NCBI GenBank assembly: GCA_963841425.1 | Contig: CAWJCL010000005.1 | Location: forward strand, 124,001-188,000 | Direction of reading: 5' to 3' | DNA length: 64,000 bases | Source of the DNA: DATEOR01 sp963841425 | GTDB taxonomy: Bacteria; Actinomycetota; Thermoleophilia; Gaiellales; Gaiellaceae | Shown: positions 33,654 to 41,057 of the stretch, one piece after another | Position numbering within the stretch: the stretch's first letter is position 1 | Layout of the letters: each line of letters begins with the position of its first letter | The notes under the pieces: model-generated | Databases searched by the model: none | What the model was told of the DNA's origin: nothing | What the model saw: only the letters and a program-made list of their open reading frames with translations | Translations under genes and position numbers: made by a program

Positions 33654-34931
33654 GTGACGACCAAGGACGTCATCCTCACGATCACGCTGATGCTGGCGGC
33701 CGGGCTGGGGGCCGAGTTGCTCGCGGAGCTTCTGCGTGTTCCGCCCATGCTGCTCCTGCTCGCCGCAGGCGCGCTGCTCGGGCCCTCGGTCGCGGGCGCG
33801 ATCGACGTGCCGCTCGATTCGATGGGCGCGCAGCTCATCCTCACCCTCGGCGTCTCGTTCATCCTTTTCCACGGCGGGCTGCAACTCTCGCTCACGATCC
33901 TGAGCAGGGTTGCCATCGGGTTGCTCATGCTCGTGATCCCCGGCGTCCTGCTCACCGCGCTTCTGACGGGCGGGGTGGCAGCCGCCGTCTTCGGCGTGCC
34001 GCTCACGACCGGCCTCCTCATCGGCGCCGCGCTCTCGCCCACGGACCCGGCGATCCTCATCCCGCTGTTCGAGCGGATCCGTCTGCGGGCCAAGGTGTCG
34101 CAGACGATCATTGCCGAGTCGGCGCTGAACGACCCGACCGGCGCCGTCCTCGCGCTCGCCTTCGCGGGAGTCGTTCTCAGCGGCAGCGCGTCTCTGACGA
34201 CGCCGCTAACGGACTTTCTCGTCGACCTGGCGCTCTCGACGGCGCTCGGAATCGTGTTCGGGATCGTCCTTTCAGCGGCTGTCTCGAGCCGGCGCACCGG
34301 CATCTGGCGCGAGTCGGCGGCAATCGTCGTCATCGCGGTCGTCGCGGGCAGCTTCTTCTCCATCGACTCCGCAGGCGGAAGCGGCTATCTCGGCGCGTTC
34401 CTCGCCGGCCTCATCCTCGGGAACATGCCGCTCCTGGGGCTCGGCATGCACTCACACCACGAAGACGAGATGCGCGCGTTCGTCTCGACGGTCTCGCACA
34501 CGATGGTGATGCTCGTCTTCATCACGCTCGGCGCGAACCTTCCGTGGCGCGCCATGGCCGACCATTTCTGGCCGGCGCTTGCGATCCTCGCGACTCTGAT
34601 CTTCGTCGCGCGGCCGCTCGTCGTCCTCGGGTCTCTGCTCCTCGACCGCCGCGGCTCGTGGACGTGGGAGGAGATCGCCTTCCTCGCCTGGACACGCGAG
34701 ACGGGCGTGGTTCCCGCCGCGCTTGCTGGGATCATTGTCAGCATGCACGTGCCGAACTCCGACCTGGTCGTGACGTCGGTCGCGCTCGCGATCATCGTCA
34801 CGCTCGGCCTCCAGTCGACGACGAAGCGCTGGCTCGCGCGCAGACTTGGGCTGCTCGAGGGCGACGTGAAGCCGCCCCCGGGGACCCCCTTTCCCGCTCC
34901 CGCCAGCGTCAGCCCCACCCCCGGCTCATGA
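33654..34931 (+). CDS. Cation:proton antiporter (CPA1/NhaP-type)
   Basis: 425 residues with about 12 transmembrane segments. It contains AALSPTDPAI (the ion-site TDP motif), ESALNDPTGAVLAL (the conserved NDP motif of CPA1), and ARETGVVPAALAG-like text (WTRETGVVPAALAGI) near the C terminus. It exchanges Na+ or K+ for H+. It overlaps the next gene by 4 bases. The tail past residue 400 is proline-rich. Confidence 0.88.
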   Translation: MTTKDVILTITLMLAAGLGAELLAELLRVPPMLLLLAAGALLGPSVAGAIDVPLDSMGAQLILTLGVSFILFHGGLQLSLTILSRVAIGLLMLVIPGVLLTALLTGGVAAAVFGVPLTTGLLIGAALSPTDPAILIPLFERIRLRAKVSQTIIAESALNDPTGAVLALAFAGVVLSGSASLTTPLTDFLVDLALSTALGIVFGIVLSAAVSSRRTGIWRESAAIVVIAVVAGSFFSIDSAGGSGYLGAFLAGLILGNMPLLGLGMHSHHEDEMRAFVSTVSHTMVMLVFITLGANLPWRAMADHFWPALAILATLIFVARPLVVLGSLLLDRRGSWTWEEIAFLAWTRETGVVPAALAGIIVSMHVPNSDLVVTSVALAIIVTLGLQSTTKRWLARRLGLLEGDVKPPPGTPFPAPASVSPTPGS

Positions 34932-35593
34932 CCATCCGCGCCAAGCTCGTGACCGCGATCGTCGTGGCCATAGCAGGCCTGGCCCTCACGGCCGGAGTCG
35001 GAATCTGGGGAATGAACAGCCTCGGGGACAACTTCGACGACGTGCGCGACGCCGGCGAGGCGCAGGCCCTCGCGCTCGAGCTCAAGTACGACATCACAGA
35101 CTTCAACGGCTGGCAGACGGCCTACGGCTACGACAACGGCGCGAGTCGGCCGATCTTCCTGCGCTCGGTCGCGGGCTTTCGGCAGGACCTCGCGACCGCC
35201 AAGGACGAGCTCACGACTCCGGAGGAGCAGAAGCTCCTCGGCGACATCGAGCAGGCCTTCAACGCGTTCATGGCTCTCGACGTCGTCGCCTACCGGGCGC
35301 TGCAGAACGGCAACGCGGAGGAGGTCAAGCGCCTCTTCCTCGGGCCCGAGATCAGAAACTTCCAGCGCGCGGCGGACGGCGCGGAAGAGCTCGCCACCCT
35401 GGAGGCCGCCCGCGCGGCGGAGACGGAGAAAGCGTTCGAGGACGCCCAGAGCGACGCGCTGCGGCTGCTCATCCTGGCGAGCATCATCGCGGCCGTGCTG
35501 GTCGCGCTCCTGCTCGTCACGGCGTTCGACCTCGCCCGGGCCGCGGAGCGGACACTGGCCTCGTCACCCCCGCCGGACGAGCCGGCCGTTTAG
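34928..35593 (+). CDS. Four-helix-bundle sensor-like membrane protein without output domain
   Basis: 221 residues: N-terminal transmembrane helix (LVTAIVVAIAGLALTAGVGIWG), an extracytoplasmic four-helix region resembling chemoreceptor 4HB domains (residues 30-180), and a second transmembrane helix (LLILASIIAAVLVALLLVTA). It ends soon after with no HAMP, signalling or kinase domain. Translationally coupled to the antiporter, so it may modulate it. A truncated receptor is the alternative. Confidence 0.6.
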   Translation: MTIRAKLVTAIVVAIAGLALTAGVGIWGMNSLGDNFDDVRDAGEAQALALELKYDITDFNGWQTAYGYDNGASRPIFLRSVAGFRQDLATAKDELTTPEEQKLLGDIEQAFNAFMALDVVAYRALQNGNAEEVKRLFLGPEIRNFQRAADGAEELATLEAARAAETEKAFEDAQSDALRLLILASIIAAVLVALLLVTAFDLARAAERTLASSPPPDEPAV

Positions 35594-36909
35594 CTCCAGG
35601 GGTAGGGCGAATGCGAGACGGGGTGGAGATCCCCCGTCGCGAAGCGCTCGAAGCGGAAGGGGTAGAGCAGGCTCGAATGCTCGCCGACGATCACCTTCGC
35701 GACCTCGCGCCCGACCCCGATCATCTTGTAGCCGTGGTTCGAGTCGAGGATCGTGTAGACGTTCGGCTTCATGTAGTCGAAGACCGGGAAGTTGTCGGCG
35801 GTGAAGGCCCCGACGCCCCCCGAGCGCGCCCGCTTGTAGAGCGGGCGGCAACCTTCGAACCGGCTCATGGAGTGCGAAAGGGCCGCACACCACATGTCCG
35901 CGAAGCCCGGGTCCACGTCCGTCGTGGATGGGTACGGGTCGAGCTCGACATCGTCCTCGACCACGAGCGGCGAGGCGCCGCCCTGGACGCCGTAGCGGTC
36001 GCGCTTGAAATAGATCCCCCAGAGCTCGTCGGTGATGAGCTGCCCGTCGTCGGCCACCAGGGGCGCGTCCGTGTCGAGGTGGATGACGGGCGGCGCGCTC
36101 CCATCCGCCGTCGCGAACATGAGCGGGTCGACCGCGATCTCGCCCTCCTGGAGGTTCCAGTAGGTCCACATCGGCTGGTCCTTCACGACTTCGCCGGCAG
36201 GAGTGCGGATGTCGATCTCCATCGGGAGGCCGAGCATGCGCCAGAAGCTCTTCGCCCACGGCCCCGGAGCGATGAGGAGCTGCTCGCCGACCTCGATCCT
36301 GCCCTCGGCCGTGTCGACGGCGGTGACGGCGTCGTCCGGGCCGAGCTCGAGCCCGCTCACCTCGACGCCCGTGAGGATCTCGACGCCCTGGCCGCGCGCC
36401 TTCGCAGCGAGCCCGTCGACGGAGTCCTGGTTGAACGCAAAACCGCCCTGGAACTCGTGCAGGCAGGCGGTGACGCCCTGCGCGCGCCAATCCGGAAAGA
36501 GCTCCTTCATGTGCCGGTTCACCTCGGCCTCGCCCGTCACGAGCGTCGAGCGGTACCCGATCCGCTCCTGGCGCTCGAACGTCTCCGCGAGGTCGGGCTC
36601 CTGTACCGGCGGGCCGAGCGCGATGTAGCCGACCGCGTTGTAGGCGTAGGCGTCCGGGTCGGACTCCCAGACCTCGGCGCAGGCCTGCATGAGCTCGCTC
36701 ATCGCCGGCTGAAAGTAGTTGTTGCGGACGACCCCGCAGGCGATTCCGGAGGCGCCGGCGCCCGGCCGCGACTTCTCGAGGACGACGACGTCCGCCCCCG
36801 AGCCCAGGCGGCGCGCGGAGAGCTCCCTCGCGAGGTGATAGGCGGTCGAGAGGCCGTGGATGCCGGCGCCGACGACGACGTACGGAGAGGACTTCGGAAG
36901 CGCTGCCAT
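35590..36909 (-). CDS. FAD-dependent amine oxidoreductase (DAO/SoxB-like)
   Basis: 439 residues from ATG 36909, preceded by AGGAGG. FAD Rossmann motif YVVVGAGIHGLSTAYHLA (residues 10-27), GASGIACGVVRNNYFQPAM (SoxB-like) and a C-terminal TILDSNHGYKMIGVGREVAK. It oxidises secondary or tertiary amines such as sarcosine, dimethylglycine or a related compound; substrate unproven. It faces an IclR regulator, and a GcvT-like gene follows that regulator, suggesting a split dimethylglycine-oxidase-type module. Confidence 0.8.
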   Translation of the reverse strand: MAALPKSSPYVVVGAGIHGLSTAYHLARELSARRLGSGADVVVLEKSRPGAGASGIACGVVRNNYFQPAMSELMQACAEVWESDPDAYAYNAVGYIALGPPVQEPDLAETFERQERIGYRSTLVTGEAEVNRHMKELFPDWRAQGVTACLHEFQGGFAFNQDSVDGLAAKARGQGVEILTGVEVSGLELGPDDAVTAVDTAEGRIEVGEQLLIAPGPWAKSFWRMLGLPMEIDIRTPAGEVVKDQPMWTYWNLQEGEIAVDPLMFATADGSAPPVIHLDTDAPLVADDGQLITDELWGIYFKRDRYGVQGGASPLVVEDDVELDPYPSTTDVDPGFADMWCAALSHSMSRFEGCRPLYKRARSGGVGAFTADNFPVFDYMKPNVYTILDSNHGYKMIGVGREVAKVIVGEHSSLLYPFRFERFATGDLHPVSHSPYPWS

Positions 36910-36911
36910 GA

Positions 36912-36928
36912 ATTGCCTCCTGGGCAAT
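36912..36928. promoter_or_regulatory. Inverted repeat between the FAD oxidoreductase and IclR genes
   Basis: ATTGCC-tcctg-GGCAAT has perfect 6-base arms. It overlaps the ribosome site of the oxidoreductase gene, and a weak TTGCCT-like -35 lies within it for the IclR side. Candidate IclR operator. Confidence 0.4.
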
Positions 36929-36959
36929 AGTGTGTCAAAATATCAATTCGAAACGTACC

Positions 36960-37745
36960 ATGGCCCGGACCGGAAAACCAGCCCAGCGCACCGTGGGCGC
37001 CATCTCGCGCGCGATTGCGGTGCTCGACGCGTTCGTCGAGACGCCCGAGCTCGGCACGAACGAGATCGCCCGACGCTCCCAGATCAACGCGAGCACGGTG
37101 TCGCGCATCCTCGCGACCCTCGCCGAAAGGGGCCTCGTCTCCCACAACGAGGACACGGAGCGCTACCGCCTGGGCAGCCGGCTGATGGTGTACGGCAACC
37201 TCGTCCACTCGAGGTTGGACACGAGGCAGGCACTCCGGCCCCTGCTCGAGATTCTCGCTCGGCGGACAGGAGAGACGACGACGCTCTCGGCGCCGTCCAG
37301 TCCTGACGCCATCACCATCGACTTCGTCCAGGCCGCCGGCTCGGTCGTGAGCGTCGCAGAGCTCGGCCGGCCGAGCGTCGCACATGCGACGGCGGCCGGA
37401 AAGGTCGGACTCGCGTTCGGGGATGCAGAGCTTTCGCCGGGCCGGCTCGCCCGGTTCACCGACCGCACGGTGACGGACCGGGCCCGTCTCGAAGCCGAGC
37501 TCGACGACGTGCGCCGCCAAGGCTTCGCGACCGCAGAGGGTGAGCGCGAGCCCGACTTGAACGCGATCGCGGCTCCGGTCTTCGCTCCCCGCGGCAGCCT
37601 CGCGGCCATCGTCGGGGTGCAAGGGCCGGCTTCACGCTTCGACCCCGGGGCAATGACGGAGGCCGCTCGCGCGCTCACGGCGATTTCCCTGGCCATGTCG
37701 CACGCTTTAGGCTTCGATCCCGAACTCACCAAGGAGAGCGAATGA
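36960..37745 (+). CDS. IclR-family transcriptional regulator
   Basis: 261 residues from ATG 36960; a GTG at 36930 is possible but would overlap the promoter region. N-terminal HTH (GTNEIARRSQINASTVSRIL, residues about 32-51) and an IclR effector domain with TTTLSAPSSPDAITIDFV, VAHATAAGKVGLAFG and AAPVFAPRGSLAAIVGVQG. It probably controls the flanking oxidoreductase and GcvT-like gene, with which it shares the 50-bp divergent region. Effector unknown. Confidence 0.85.
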   Translation: MARTGKPAQRTVGAISRAIAVLDAFVETPELGTNEIARRSQINASTVSRILATLAERGLVSHNEDTERYRLGSRLMVYGNLVHSRLDTRQALRPLLEILARRTGETTTLSAPSSPDAITIDFVQAAGSVVSVAELGRPSVAHATAAGKVGLAFGDAELSPGRLARFTDRTVTDRARLEAELDDVRRQGFATAEGEREPDLNAIAAPVFAPRGSLAAIVGVQGPASRFDPGAMTEAARALTAISLAMSHALGFDPELTKESE

Positions 37746-38848
37746 GCGACACAGGAATCGTCCGGACGGCCTTCGACGGGGTGCAAGAGCGCATGGGCGT
37801 CGAGCTCATGGACTGGGAAGGCTGGTACTGGCCCAACCACTTCGGCAACGCGGTCGCCGAGCACAACACCGTTCGCGAGCACGTGGGCGTCTGGGACGAG
37901 TCACCGCTCAGGAAATGGGATTTCAACGGGCCGGACGCCCTCGCCGCAGCCGACCGCATCTTCACGAACGACATGCTCGGGCTCGAGATCGGGCAGGTGC
38001 GCTACGCGCCCTTCTGCGACGAGAACGGCAGCATGGTCGGCGACGGCACGGTCTTCAAGTTCACGGACACGAGCTGCTGGGTCATCACCGCGCTCGACTC
38101 CGACATCGACCACTTCGGAAACGTCGCCGACGGGATGCAGTTGGAGATCGAGCCGATCACCGAGAAGCTGCCCCATCTCCAGATCCAGGGGCCCAAGTCG
38201 CGCGAGCTCCTCGCCGACCTCACGGACGAGCCCGTCGAGGATCTCGGCTACTTCCGCTTCTTCCCGCACCAGGTCCACGTCGGGCGCGTCCCGGTCTGGG
38301 TCTCGCGCACCGGCTACTCGGGCGAGCTCGGCTACGAGGTCTTCACGGATCCGGACTACGCCGAGGAGCTCTGGGAGGCCGTCACGGGTGCGGGCGCGAA
38401 GCCGTACGGCCTCGCCGCGGTCGAGACGCTCCGCATCGAATCCGGGCTCATCTTCATCGGCTACGACTACTTCCCACACGAGACGAACCCGTACGACATG
38501 TCGCTCGACAAGGTAATCCGGCTCGACACGGGCGACTTCGAGGGAAAGGCCGCGCTCGCCGAGACGGCGAAGAGCCCGCCGCGGCGTCTGGTCACGCTCG
38601 AGGTGCAGGGAGACGAGGTGCCGGAATACGGCGCCGCCGTGACGAAGGACGGCGAGCCCGCCGGCACGCTCACGAGCCCGTGCGAAAGCCCGACGCTCGG
38701 CAAGGTGATCGGCATGGCCGTCCTCGAGACCCCGCAGGCCGAGAAGGGGAATCAGGTCGAGGTCGCGCTCTCCGACGGCGGCAAGGCCAATGCGACCGTG
38801 GCCGACTTCCCGATCTACGACCCCGAGAAGACGCGCCCTCGAAGCTGA
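37742..38848 (+). CDS. GcvT-like aminomethyltransferase family protein (1)
   Basis: 368 residues, overlapping iclR by 4 bases. Folate-binding GcvT fold: HVGVWDESPLRKWDFNGPDAL, VSRTGYSGELGYEVF (classic GcvT Glu), and the final barrel GKVIGMAVLE. It would transfer or oxidise a methyl or methylene group to THF. With the FAD oxidoreductase next door it may act like the two halves of dimethylglycine oxidase; a glycine-cleavage T-protein or DMSP-demethylase-like role cannot be separated by sequence reading alone. Confidence 0.78.
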   Translation: MSDTGIVRTAFDGVQERMGVELMDWEGWYWPNHFGNAVAEHNTVREHVGVWDESPLRKWDFNGPDALAAADRIFTNDMLGLEIGQVRYAPFCDENGSMVGDGTVFKFTDTSCWVITALDSDIDHFGNVADGMQLEIEPITEKLPHLQIQGPKSRELLADLTDEPVEDLGYFRFFPHQVHVGRVPVWVSRTGYSGELGYEVFTDPDYAEELWEAVTGAGAKPYGLAAVETLRIESGLIFIGYDYFPHETNPYDMSLDKVIRLDTGDFEGKAALAETAKSPPRRLVTLEVQGDEVPEYGAAVTKDGEPAGTLTSPCESPTLGKVIGMAVLETPQAEKGNQVEVALSDGGKANATVADFPIYDPEKTRPRS

Positions 38849-38850
38849 CA

Positions 38851-38888
38851 ACGAGCTAGTAACAGACTGTTACTTGGGATATTTCGTC
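38851..38888 (+). repeat. Palindrome-bearing repeat unit 1
   Basis: A 38-base unit containing GTAACAG-a-CTGTTAC (38859-38873), with its core about 85% identical to unit 2 lying 87 bp away. Directly after the GcvT-like stop. Confidence 0.7.
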
Positions 38889-38937
38889 ACAGCTGGCTCG
38901 CCGCCGATTCCGCATGGATCACCGGCTTCCGCAGAGA

Positions 38938-38975
38938 ACGAGCAAGTAACAGTCTGTTACTTGGCTTCTTTCGTC
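38938..38975 (+). repeat. Palindrome-bearing repeat unit 2
   Basis: Second unit, with CAAGTAACAG-t-CTGTTACTTG (38943-38963), 10-base arms around one base. A loop of one base is too short for an RNA hairpin, so a DNA operator or protein-binding pair is more likely than a terminator. Lies in a convergent gap before khtT. Confidence 0.7.
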
Positions 38976-39010
38976 TGAGTTTGGTGTGCCGGGCGTGACC
39001 CTGGCAGGGG

Positions 39011-39505
39011 CTAGGGGCCGTCGGCGAGGAGGCGGCGGAAGTCGGGGTACTGCCCGAGCTTGCCGACGGTGACGAGCGTGTCACTGTCCTGGATCACGTC
39101 GTCCGGCTGTGCGCCCGTGATGGGCTCCGGCTCGCGCAGGATGGCGATGATCGTGATGCCGGTGCGGGCGCGAAAGCCGCACTCGGCCAGTGTCTTCCCG
39201 ATTGCCGGGCTACCGGCCGGGACCGGGACCCATTCGATCGCCAGCTCGCCGAGCGCCATCTCGAGCTCCTCGACGATCTTCGGCCGCTCGTAGGCGCCGC
39301 CGAGCACCGCGCCCAGCTGCCGCGACTCGTCGTCCTCGAGCTGCAGGACGGCGGCGGGCTCCTCGTCGCCTGCGTGACGAAAGACGTAGAGCTCGCGGGA
39401 GCCGTCGAGGTGCTGGATGACGGCCACGCGGCTTCCGTGGCCGGTCGTGAACGTGAACTTCGTCCCGACTCCGGGCAGGCGTGTCTCTCTCAACTCCTGG
39501 GCCAT
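39011..39505 (-). CDS. khtT: KhtT-like regulatory subunit of K+/H+ antiporter
   Basis: 164 residues. An N-terminal KhtT-type domain (MAQELRETRLPGVGTKFTFTT) is followed by a TrkA-C/RCK-C domain (VPVPAGSPAIGKTLAECGF ... DTLVTVGKLGQYPDF). It gates the K+/H+ antiporter encoded upstream on the same strand (khtU). Repeat copy E lies between the two genes. Confidence 0.85.
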   Translation of the reverse strand: MAQELRETRLPGVGTKFTFTTGHGSRVAVIQHLDGSRELYVFRHAGDEEPAAVLQLEDDESRQLGAVLGGAYERPKIVEELEMALGELAIEWVPVPAGSPAIGKTLAECGFRARTGITIIAILREPEPITGAQPDDVIQDSDTLVTVGKLGQYPDFRRLLADGP

Positions 39506-39564
39506 AGGACTCCTCTAGAACTCCTTTCGGGATGATGCCTCGCCGTCGGGACGCGCTGGGCGGC

Positions 39565-39661
39565 GCGAGGCAAGGACGCAGGGAGGGCTCGTATCGAGAG
39601 CAGATACGGGCCCGACCGAGGACGCAGCTTCGAGTCGTTCAGCGAGTTCCGGCGGCTCAGG
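39565..39661 (-). repeat. Intergenic repeat family, copy E
   Basis: Lies between khtU and khtT, starting 21 bp after the khtU stop and in its orientation. On the minus strand it reads CCTGAGCCGCCGGAACTCGCTGAACG, GCTGCGTCCTCGGTCGGG, a hairpin with GGGC-x-CGTATC/GATACG-x-GCCC arms and CCCTGCGTCCTTGCCTCGC. One pair is A-C on this strand but G-U on the other. Closest relative of copy B. Confidence 0.85.
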
Positions 39662-39681
39662 TTTCATTCCGAATGGGGTTC

Positions 39682-40851
39682 TTAGGCTAATCGAGGTGGG
39701 AAGAGACGGCGGCCGATGCGCTTCGACTCCTTCATCAGGATGATGCCGAGAGTGGCCGTCGCGAGGACGTAGAGGCCGGCGAAGGCGGCGAAGTCGCTGC
39801 GGTCGCCGGACGAGATGGCGTCGTTTTGGGAGGCGATCTGCGCGAGGATGATCGTGAACTCCCCGTGCGCGACGAGCGCGGCGCCGACGTTCAGGCTCTG
39901 TCGCGGGCTGAACCCGCCGACCACACCGGCCCCGTAACCGGAGGCGACCTTGGCCAGGATCGTGAGGACGACCGCGACGGCCACGAGCCAGCCCACGCTG
40001 TCGAGCGCGCCCACGTCGATCGAGAGCCCGAACACGAAGAAGAAGAGCGCCGCGAAGACGTCACGAAACGAGAGGAAGCGCTCCTCGATCTCCTCCCTGA
40101 TGGACGTTTCCGCCAGGACGACGCCGGCCATCAGCGCGCCGATCGCCTCCGAGAGGCCGAGCTCCTTGGCGATCGCGGCCATGCCGATGAGAAAGCCGAA
40201 CGTCGCCAGGAGCATGAACTCCCCCGGCAGTCGCCCGAGCAGCTCGTCGAGCGGGCGGCGCAGGAAGCGGGAGGCCGCGACCGAGATCGTGACGAAGACG
40301 AGGGCCTTCGCGACCGCGACGAGGGTCGGGCTCACGCCCTCCCCGCCCGCGGCCGCGAAGCCGAGGACGCCCGCGATGACGATGTCCTCGAAGACGAGGA
40401 TGGCGAGGATGAGATCGGTCTCGTCGTCGGCGAGGCGGCGAAAGTCGATCAGCCCCTTGACCGTCACAGCGCTCGACGAGACATAGATCGCGGCCGCGAG
40501 GATGAGCGCGGGGAAGCCGAACCCGAACGCGATCACCCCGACGAGGAGGCCGACCGCCGCGTTCACGGTCAGGTCGATGGTGCCGCCGAGGCCTATGTGC
40601 CTTCCGCTGCGCAGCAGGCGCTCGACCGTGAACTCGAGGCCGAGGAAGAAGAGCAGGAAGATGATGCCGAGCTCTGCGACGAAGGTCGTGACCTCGGAGG
40701 GCTTGATCAGGCTCGTCACGTGCGGCTCGTGCGGTCCGAGCAGCAGTCCCGCAAGCAAGTAGGCGGGGATGGCCGAGAGGCCGAAGCGCCCCGCGATCAG
40801 ACCGAGTGCCGCCAGGAGGGCGATCGTCAGGGCGAGCTGCGAAAGCGTCAT
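39682..40851 (-). CDS. khtU: K+/H+ antiporter (CPA2 family, KhtU/KefB-like)
   Basis: 389 residues with about 12 transmembrane segments, containing the CPA2 motifs AELGIIFLLFFLGLEFTVERL and IYVSSSAVTVKGLIDF. No KTN domain at its end, so the regulatory subunit KhtT supplies gating. It exports K+ in exchange for protons under alkaline or methylglyoxal-type stress. Followed by repeat E and khtT. Confidence 0.88.
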   Translation of the reverse strand: MTLSQLALTIALLAALGLIAGRFGLSAIPAYLLAGLLLGPHEPHVTSLIKPSEVTTFVAELGIIFLLFFLGLEFTVERLLRSGRHIGLGGTIDLTVNAAVGLLVGVIAFGFGFPALILAAAIYVSSSAVTVKGLIDFRRLADDETDLILAILVFEDIVIAGVLGFAAAGGEGVSPTLVAVAKALVFVTISVAASRFLRRPLDELLGRLPGEFMLLATFGFLIGMAAIAKELGLSEAIGALMAGVVLAETSIREEIEERFLSFRDVFAALFFFVFGLSIDVGALDSVGWLVAVAVVLTILAKVASGYGAGVVGGFSPRQSLNVGAALVAHGEFTIILAQIASQNDAISSGDRSDFAAFAGLYVLATATLGIILMKESKRIGRRLFPPRLA

Positions 40852-40874
40852 GCCTCGGTCATCCTAAGAGGGCG

Positions 40875-41057
40875 TTGGCTCTCGAGATGCGAACCGTGTG
40901 CGAGCGCTGCGGCGCCGGCCTCACCCCGGAAGGCACGGCCCTCATCTGCAGCTACGAGTGCACCTTCTGCCCCGACTGCAGCGCGGCGCTCGGACACGTC
41001 TGCCCGAACTGCGGCGGCGAGCTTGTCCCACGCCCACGGCGCGCCGACGCCTCCTAG
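40875..41057 (+). CDS. DUF1272 zinc-binding protein
   Basis: 60 residues with C-x2-C (CERCGAGL), CSYECTFCPDC and CPNCGGEL motifs, the DUF1272 signature. TTG 40875 is chosen because relatives start with LALEMRTVCERC and a ribosome site AAGAGGG precedes it; ATG 40887 is the alternative. Divergent from khtU. Function unknown. Confidence 0.75.
   Translation: MALEMRTVCERCGAGLTPEGTALICSYECTFCPDCSAALGHVCPNCGGELVPRPRRADAS

Noticed and set aside
38851..38975. CRISPR-like pair
   Set aside because: Only two units, palindromic core, and no cas genes or further repeats.
38790..38978. Open frame containing a repeated short peptide
   Set aside because: It is the translation of two DNA repeat units and part of the GcvT-like 3' end in another frame.
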